Assembly (NCBI GenBank): GCA_964017045.1
Contig: OZ024798.1
Location: forward strand, 30,122,347 to 30,186,346
Length of the DNA stretch: 64,000 nucleotides
Source: Omphiscola glabra
Lineage: Eukaryota; Mollusca; Gastropoda; Lymnaeidae
Direction: 5' to 3'
The position numbers were made by a program, and so were the translations under genes. Each line of letters opens with the position of its first letter. Position 1 is the first letter of the stretch. The notes below the pieces were generated by a model. It searched no databases. It saw nothing but the letters and a program-made list of their open reading frames with translations, and was not told where the DNA came from. Positions 57,723-64,000 of the stretch are shown here, one piece after another.

Positions 57723-57734
57723 GAATCTGACATT

Positions 57735-58189
57735 CAAAAACAATATTTCGTAATGGATGTTGCTAAAAAGTCTGGTTATAAAAGTAATACCTACCCAATA
57801 AGCTACTTTTTCTGAGAAATAAAAACGTTATCCCCACTATATATAGTTTTTTTCGTTATAAATGACTTTTAAAACTATTAGCTCATTCTTAAAATATTTT
57901 TTTTAAACATTTCAAAAAATTATTTAAAAAATCATGCGAACAAACAAACAAATAAAAACAAAAAACAATATAAAAAATAAATTAAGTCCTCATCATTACA
58001 TAAGTCGTGACAGGCAGTTCCGGCTCATAAAAACAAGAACACAGTATATAGAAACTGCTCATTCCCGCCAAAGACAATCAGGGACTGAAACAAGATTCCA
58101 AAAGGAACAGTTGAGGCGACAACACTTGACACATTTGGGTCTATTGTCTCAGGCCGGTCAACCCTTAATTCTTGTTGTAGCCCTTGCAA
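57735..58189. other. Intergenic, no feature seen
   Basis: AT-rich with A runs; it leads into the retroelement tail. Confidence 0.45.
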
Positions 58190-58310
58190 CCAGTGAAATA
58201 TCCTCATCAACACCAGGCACACAAACATTATGAATCCCCTCTACATTCATGGGAATCAGAATGATCAATACATTGTCATTGATCGTAGGCCCTTAAAAAT
58301 ATAGAAGAAG
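58190..58310 (+). mobile_element. SINE/LINE 3' tail, second copy
   Basis: CCAGTGAAATATCCTCATCA, CTCTACATTCATGGGA, AATGATCAATACATTGTCAT and GATCGTAGGCCCTTAAAA followed by AGAAGAAG; collinear with 39402-39530. The tail merges directly into the 27-bp array. Confidence 0.75.
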
Positions 58311-58521
58311 AATACTGCAGTACACAACCCAAAGAAGATTACTGCAGTACACAACCCAAAGAAGATTACTGCAGTACACAACCCAAAGAAGATTACTGCA
58401 GTACACAACCCAAAGAAGATTACTGCAGTACACAACCCAAAGAAGATTACTGCAGTACACAACCCAAAGAAGATTACTGCAGTACACAACCCAAAGAAGA
58501 TTACTGCAGTACACAACCCAA
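58306..58521 (+). repeat. Minisatellite, 27 bp x 8
   Basis: CTGCAGTACACAACCCAAAG plus AAGATTA; PstI sites at 58315 and every 27 bp to 58504. The first unit (AGAAGAATACTGCAG) is built on the AAG tail of the retroelement, so the array probably started there. Confidence 0.98.
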
Positions 58522-59670
58522 TTTTTCCTTTTAAAAATTGACTCATAAATAAGCTATCAAACATAAATAATAACCGTTAATACCCAAATGAAACTTAACC
58601 ATTTTATGATTTTGTTTTTTTTTATGTATCAAGTTCAGCGACATGTCACGGAAAAATAGCCACACGTTTCCTTTAATTTAAGAATCGGAAATTCAAAACC
58701 CGACGATTAGCACATGTCATAATAATATTTAAGTATTGGATTTCAACAATTTAGCTCAAGTTGGAATCTCAGAAATAATTACTAATGTACATGTTATATT
58801 TTTTTCCGCCATGGGTTATTGGACTATTAAAAAATGAGTACTCGCTAAATTCACACACTCTACAATGATGTCGAAAAGAAGGTATGGGGAAACCCTTTAT
58901 TATCATATCGAAAACGGAAGGAATGAGGACTGATTTCATCAAGATGGCGACGGTATTGTTATTTCTAGATTTGGTTTCTCAACCATTTTTAATTATTTTT
59001 TTTACTCCTGGCCATATTTTATTTTTATATTTACCACCATGGTGACAATGGCCTTCTTTTCTGTTATCTAAAAAAAATGTTGTTAATTTACATACACGAA
59101 GCCTTCTTTGAAGTTTTCTCTATCCCCCCCCCCCCCCCCCCGGAACTATGTTGTAGTACCCAGGAACCATATGCCATGACCATCTTTGAGAAACGGTGTT
59201 TTTTCAACGGCTGTTATCTTTACTTGGTTATAACAATATGCTCATGCTTTCACTGGATTCCTTTTAACCATAACAATCCTAATGGCTGAGTCCATGGTTC
59301 ATTATTTTCATATACATGCGCAAGAACCTTCAGTTTTTCACTCTCTGACGTAGTCAGATTTGTGTCTATTTTAAAAAAAATATCAGCTGTGCACTTTTTG
59401 CTAATACCCGGCCATTAATGGGGAAAATCCGATTCGTTTTAACGGCATTCAACCTGCAGTGCAAATGTACCACTCTGTTAAAAAAAATTCAAGGCACATG
59501 TTTAGCAGGCGATTGTCTACCTTCACAATGAGATCACGTGGAGTCGAGGACATTACAGGAGTTTAAGTTGTCATTGACATTCTGAGCTCTAAATATTTAC
59601 ATTAAAAAAAGAAAAGAATTGTTGATGTTTGTCGTATATCTATTTATATAAAGTATATAATGCCTAGTAT
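58522..59670. other. Intergenic with C18 at 59124-59141
   Basis: No gene or array seen. Confidence 0.45.
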
Positions 59671-59813
59671 AAGATGCAAGGGTAAGATGCAAGGGTAAGA
59701 TGCAAGGGTAAGATGCAAGGGTAAGATGCAAGGGTAAGATGCAAGGGTAAGATGCAAGGGTAAGATGCAAGGGTAAGATGCAAGGGTAAGATGCAAGGGT
59801 AAGATGCAAGGGT
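59671..59813 (+). repeat. Minisatellite, 13 bp x 11
   Basis: AGATGCAAGGGTA in eleven perfect copies. The 13-bp period makes a 13-residue peptide repeat in all frames. Confidence 0.99.
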
Positions 59814-60460
59814 TACCATTGCAGGCAGATTCTTAAATCCTTTATAGTAAATTCGCTTTTGTTTGTGTCTGGCTGGCAAAAATCTTCGAACGCCTAATTG
59901 ACCCGATTTCCCGCCAAACTATCGAGCTGAAACTTGGCACACAGACTCATTGCTGACGACAATACATATCATCTCATATTTTCAGTTCGGTGCCCTAACC
60001 CCAACGAACCAAAATCAGTTTTTCCTGTTTTATTTTTAAAGGGAAGGTGAAAACAATACGCACTGATTTCAGGATTTAAAATTCCCGATTACTGCCATAA
60101 AAAAATATCGCAAGTGCATTGGGAGCGTAATATTTTTTTTTTTCTTATTTTTTTTTCACCTTAATAGTTGGTATAATAAATCTGCTAAAGCGGGTGGGAC
60201 TTTCGAATATTAGTAGAACATAAAATAATAAAGGATTTATAGGAAAGAAAACTTAGTTTTAGGAGTTTAATGGTTTTGATAAAGAATACGAGTTTCCATT
60301 AATTTTTTTAAAAATTATTGATATTCATCTATAATCTTTGTCCGACAACATCTTATTGTATGTAATAAAAAAACGTGTGATCTTGTTGCCATATTTGTGG
60401 ATATCCAAAATTACAAAGAGCACTGCATGGTGAAAACCGTGGATGATTCTAGTATCAGCG
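59814..60460. other. Intergenic, AT-rich
   Basis: 59890-60000 (CGAGCTGAAACTTGGCACAC) resembles dispersed-repeat wording seen at 40.38 kb (TGACCAAACTTGGCACAT), but not enough to align. Confidence 0.4.
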
Positions 60461-60464
60461 CTTT

Positions 60465-60775
60465 CAGCGTTTCAGTAGGAGAACCAGATTCGCGTATTGG
60501 CGCCATCAGCGTGTCCAGTTTGAGGATCATTGGTGATCCTTGTAAGAGGGCCTTCAACAATGGTCAGAGCAACGATCTTTGGCCATCCTACCACCAGCGT
60601 GTGCGGGGTGACAGTATGTGAACCATTGGTGATCTAAGTAACAGAACCGTCGTCGTGTCAGTTGGAGAACCACTGTCGCAATCGGACGCCATCAGCGTGT
60701 CAGAAAGAGAACCATTGGTGATCCTAGTATCAGAGCCTTCAACAAGTGTCAGGGTGAAACTAGGAGCCCCTGGCG
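60465..60775 (+). repeat. Diverged direct repeat, ~185 bp x 2
   Basis: GTnGGAGAACCAnnnTCGC, GGCGCCATCAGCGTGTC, ATTGGTGATCCT and GCCTTCAACAA recur in the same order at about 60474-60560 and 60660-60745. Short forms of 'GAACCATTGGTGAT' also occur between them. Confidence 0.7.
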
Positions 60776-60779
60776 TGAT

Positions 60780-61394
60780 CACAAAGCGACGGACTATTGG
60801 TGAAGGATTTTATGGGTTTTGAGAGGGAGAGGGAAGGGGTGTGTGTGTTTTGGGGGGGGGGGGGTGGAGGTTCTCAGGACAGACACGGGAGACGTGCCCA
60901 TTATCTGATCTGGAAGTCATTAAACGCGACCTTAACGTTAAGTTTCTGAGTCACGTTGCACCTGAGACGCTGACTCAACGGGAGGTGGGGGTGGGATGGG
61001 GGTGGTTATGCGTCACCTGCATGTTTCACCTTACGTCGAGGTGTTTGCCCCAAAAGTGAGCTGTAATTAAGATCACTGATTCATTTCCCTTTCGGGGACT
61101 CGGGGCTGAATGAGTTTCTAAATTTAAATGGCATTTGATGGGCGTGTGCACACGTGACATGTTTGTTTACGTGCTTCGGTCTGTCACATATTTTTGCCCC
61201 CAACTGTCATTTTCGATTGCACAGTCAGAATTGAAAAAGTAAAACTATTTTTACTTCCATATCACGCATCGAATCGTTTCCAACGACCTTGTAGTTGGAC
61301 AAATCTGAAACATATAGATAGGCTAAATTTCTTTATTGTTGTTTTGAGACAAAGAATTAAAACCTAATTTTTAACACACAAAAAATGAAATAGA
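60780..61394. other. Intergenic, no feature seen
   Basis: A G-rich stretch lies near 60852-60870. No motif-bearing ORF. Confidence 0.45.
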
Positions 61395-61510
61395 CAACTA
61401 CCAGGGGTAAACTACTATAGCAGGGGTATCCCTAGTAAGGGTATACTAGCTAGGGTATAACTTTAGGGGTTTACTAGCATGAGTATGCTAATAAGGATTT
61501 ACTAGCTAGG
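61395..61510 (+). repeat. Degenerate array GGGTATACTAGCAGG (left part)
   Basis: About seven units of 14-18 bp with variations of AGGGGTATACTAG. The same repeat resumes at 63417-63480. Confidence 0.75.
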
Positions 61511-61700
61511 GTTCACCCTATGCGGTAAATTCATGGTGTCACCCCCCCCCCCAACCTGACTTCCACAATGGATTATCCTTTTAAAATAAGTCCACAGTAT
61601 AACAATGACAAGGAAAAAAAATGAAATTAAATAATTTTCAGAACTGTAATAACGTTACGGTATCGTTATTTTTACATTAAATTTATTTTATTAAACATTT

Positions 61701-62480
61701 TCATTTGCTGGTTTTCAAAGCTGCAAACCTGTCAATCACTTGATCATTATCAACATCCTTCACCGTATCTATTTAGAGCCATAAAAACTCCTTGACTGTA
61801 CCATGGTGGATCGTAAATAGTTCTTGATAAGCCTTTATTTTGAAAAGCTCTGATCACATGAAGCCACAGACACACAGATCGTAAGAAACAATTGAAGGCT
61901 TGGCGAGAGTACTGGAAGAGATTCTAGGAAGTCCCATTCAGCTATGAATTTAAAAACCTCAAATACTGACCAGTCCATGACTTTGTGAATTTCAAATTTA
62001 CAGGCCTTTAGGTGTCTTCTAAGCCTTAATATTTCTTTTAAAAGCTCATCTGCTGATAATTCATAAAAAAAAAGAGGTTAATTTTAGAACGGACATGAAT
62101 AACTCTTCTGTCCTTGCTGATAGTAGACTCTTGGGTTGAACAGCCCAAAGCATATGGGCTTCTTTCTTGACGTAGATGATCTGATCTGGGGTTCAGAATG
62201 AAAGCTATATCAATACATTCTAGCATATCCATCATATTGTTCTCTTCAGGCAGAGAGCGTCCAGCATCTATTAACGGTTCTCATGTAATTCTCTTCTTAA
62301 ACCTTTAATCTTGTATCTACATAAATTCCATATTTGTCTTATTTTCAAAGTGCCTTTTCATTAGCATGCACAACCAAGTTACAGAGCTTCGCGTGGAGAA
62401 ACAATCTTGAGGCCTCTAGGTTGGTCACCACTTTGTCAAGTGTAAAGCCTTTGGTCTGCAGATACTGCTGTATAATATAG
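61701..62480 (-). pseudogene. hAT transposase C-terminal half, relic (ZMYM1/DUF4371-like)
   Basis: Minus-strand frames give KGFTLDKVVTNLEASRLF (about 62455-62400), then after shifts LPVLSPSLQLFLTICVSVAS, CDQSFSK, RLIKNYLRSTM (about 61900-61800), and VIDRFAALKTSK with a natural stop at 61703-61701. The 'SVASxxxSFSKLxLIKxYLRSTM' block is the hAT C-terminal dimerisation domain; the preceding segment fits the zinc finger MYM-type 1-like subgroup. At least four stops and several frame changes break it. The N-terminal zinc finger and most of the catalytic core were not found. Confidence 0.8.
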
Positions 62481-63007
62481 CGTCCTTAAGTAGATGGGCC
62501 CAAATGGAAATGTAGCACATAAAAGTAAAATTAAAGAAAGCATGTAAAAGACCTTGTCCTGTATGACAATAGTGCTCAAATGTTATAGGGCGGTGCTAGT
62601 GGCGAATCGGCGAAAAGATATTTTTTTTTTTAGTATTTCTTTATAATTTTAATACATTTTGATTCAAAAACCATTTTTTCTTTACATTTAAATAAAAGAA
62701 ATTAGAAAATTTTGTAAAACATTATTCTGTTAACTCTATAAATGGGTAAAGTGTAATTTTTGAAAGAATTTAATTTTTACCGATTCGATTCGTGTAGTGA
62801 GAATCGCTGGACCACATCGTATTTGGTGTCAATGGAAAGCTATAGTTCTCAGAATTTAGATAAATAATATAACTTCCTGTCACTTACGAAAGTTACCGAA
62901 CAGTTCAATCATGGTCAAAACGGTGTTTTTCTGTCATAATTATAAGATCACCCCATTTATGAGGCATCAACCTTGAACTCTTAATAAAGCAGGCATGTGG
63001 ATTGGTT

Positions 63008-63112
63008 ACGGAGGGAGAGAGAAGGTGAGAGAGGGAGAGAGAGGGGTAAGAAGAGAGAGGGAGAGAGAAGGAGGGAGAGAGGGGGAGGGAGAGAGGGGGA
63101 GGGAGAGAGAGT
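63008..63112 (+). repeat. (GA)n/(GGGA)n microsatellite
   Basis: Purine-only run; the Arg/Glu/Gly-rich and Ser/Leu/Pro-rich ORFs over it are by-products. Confidence 0.97.
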
Positions 63113-63416
63113 GACTCCCCAGCCCAGTACCATAGGATCGAGCCTCTCTGACAAGGGCCTGGTAAGTGACTCCCCAGGCCCGAGACGATCGAACTCCCTG
63201 TGCGTTCATTGGTTTCTAAATAAAGCAAACATTTGGACTGGTTACATTTGGACTGGTTACATTTGTGAAAAATGCAAGTGTGGGTGGTTTCCCTATAATG
63301 AAATTCGATTAGACCGAGCAGTTTGTGCTCTGTAAATATGCATTTTTTTACTTTTGGTGTCAACCCCTGGGATGGTGTCACCTGGTGCGGTCCAGACCCC
63401 CTTTGCTACGCCATTG

Positions 63417-63480
63417 CTAGCAGGGGTATACTACAGGGGTATACTTACAGGGGTATACTAACACTGTTAGTTTTACTAGC
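63417..63480 (+). repeat. Array AGGGGTATACTA (right part)
   Basis: Four units of AGGGGTATACTAnC; see the left part at 61395-61510. Confidence 0.8.
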
Positions 63481-63729
63481 AGGGATTTCTTGAATTAGAT
63501 CTGTCAGATACCTTCTTTTTTCTTTAACGTCGGTGTTGACATTATTTCATAAATTTATAATCTGTGTTTCAGAACTTATCACATCATAATCTGTAACAGT
63601 GGTTCTAAGAAAAGTAATTCAGGCACCCAACAACACAAGCCCATACCTAACGACCTCCTTTTTTATTCAGGGCAGAAGTTAGCACAATTATATAAGGAAG
63701 ATAACAATACCATAATATGTCGTTGAACG

Positions 63730-63769
<40 letters not shown>

Positions 63770-64000
63770 GAGTTATAGCTCGCCAAACATTGCCGACGGC
63801 AATGCGTGAACGTGCTATCTACTAAAGTTATTTGGCAAAACATCCCAAAACAAGAATTTCAAATTTTGCTACGCCCCTTCCTCCCAAGATACGTCACTGC
63901 ACACTTTTTTATTCCACGTCCATAAACTATATTAAATATTCTGATATCCCAACCACTTTTAAACCGAATATTTATTACACCTTATTTAGGAGAAGATTTC
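63481..64000. other. Intergenic; (AT)n at 63732-63766 and a hAT-like end
   Basis: A pure AT microsatellite lies at 63732-63766. 63868-63896 reads, inverted, CAGTGACGTATCTTGGGAGG and GGGGCGTAGCAAAA, resembling a hAT terminus; its partner is not in the window. Confidence 0.5.

Larger units (their letters stand above)
61511..63416 (-). mobile_element. hAT element relic, ~1.9 kb
   Basis: It contains the transposase relic at 61701-62480. The right end reads, in minus sense, CAATGGCGTAGCAAAGGGGG then ACCGCACCAGGTGACACC, a hAT-type terminus. CTAGCAGG follows it (63417-63424), and CTAGCTAGG precedes the left edge (61502-61510), a plausible target duplication with one base of difference. The left terminus itself is not recognisable. 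GA-rich repeats (63008-63112) and two ~50-bp direct copies with GTGACTCCCCAG (63113, 63167) lie inside. Confidence 0.55.

Overview
The window looks like gene-poor, repeat-dense nuclear DNA from an animal. The evidence is one spliced beta-tubulin coding exon with a canonical GT splice donor, two metazoan-type tRNA-Arg(ACG) genes, LINE, hAT and pogo-like transposon remains, and a very high load of mini- and microsatellites. There are no operons, ribosome binding sites or long uninterrupted protein-like ORFs. A lophotrochozoan, possibly a gastropod mollusc, is my guess from general character only; no marker in the window proves it. Nearly all long ORFs are artefacts of tandem arrays whose period is a multiple of three.

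Layout. 0-0.7 kb: first coding exon and 5' flank of a beta-tubulin gene on the minus strand; the rest of the gene lies beyond the left edge. 1.5-8 kb: a LINE 3' tail, a 184-bp hAT-type MITE (family C), a GGCCGAAAC-rich repeat, a 165-bp hAT MITE (family A), a probable hAT transposase tail, the first tRNA-Arg and a family B hAT MITE. 8-18 kb: large minisatellites (about 40, 28, 32, 37, 22 and 16 bp), the second tRNA-Arg, and an inverted-repeat MITE at 12.4 kb. 18-33 kb: many short arrays, a pogo-like non-autonomous element interrupted by a family A insertion, a third family A copy and a second family B copy. 33.4-35.1 kb: a 51-bp satellite with a trimeric higher-order pattern. 35-42.4 kb: a LINE/SINE graveyard with a minus-strand reverse transcriptase relic, a plus-strand RNase H relic, a separate LINE C-terminal fragment, and copies of an odd element ending in a (TGTGACTTTTTTTCC)-like array. 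43.4-46.8 kb: 14-bp, 9/10-bp and 24-bp arrays, the last about 2.2 kb long. 46.8-64 kb: mostly non-coding DNA with further arrays and a broken hAT transposase (61.7-62.5 kb) that seems to split an older short repeat array.

The tubulin exon and the two tRNAs are the only host genes I can support. The rest is transposon remains, tandem arrays, long poly-G/poly-C runs and unremarkable intergenic DNA. No CRISPR array, prophage, operon or new protein system was seen. The best leads are small: the three dated MITE families with intact 8-bp target duplications, the element carrying the gtcacagg array, the 153-bp higher-order satellite, and the divergent tubulin promoter/exon.
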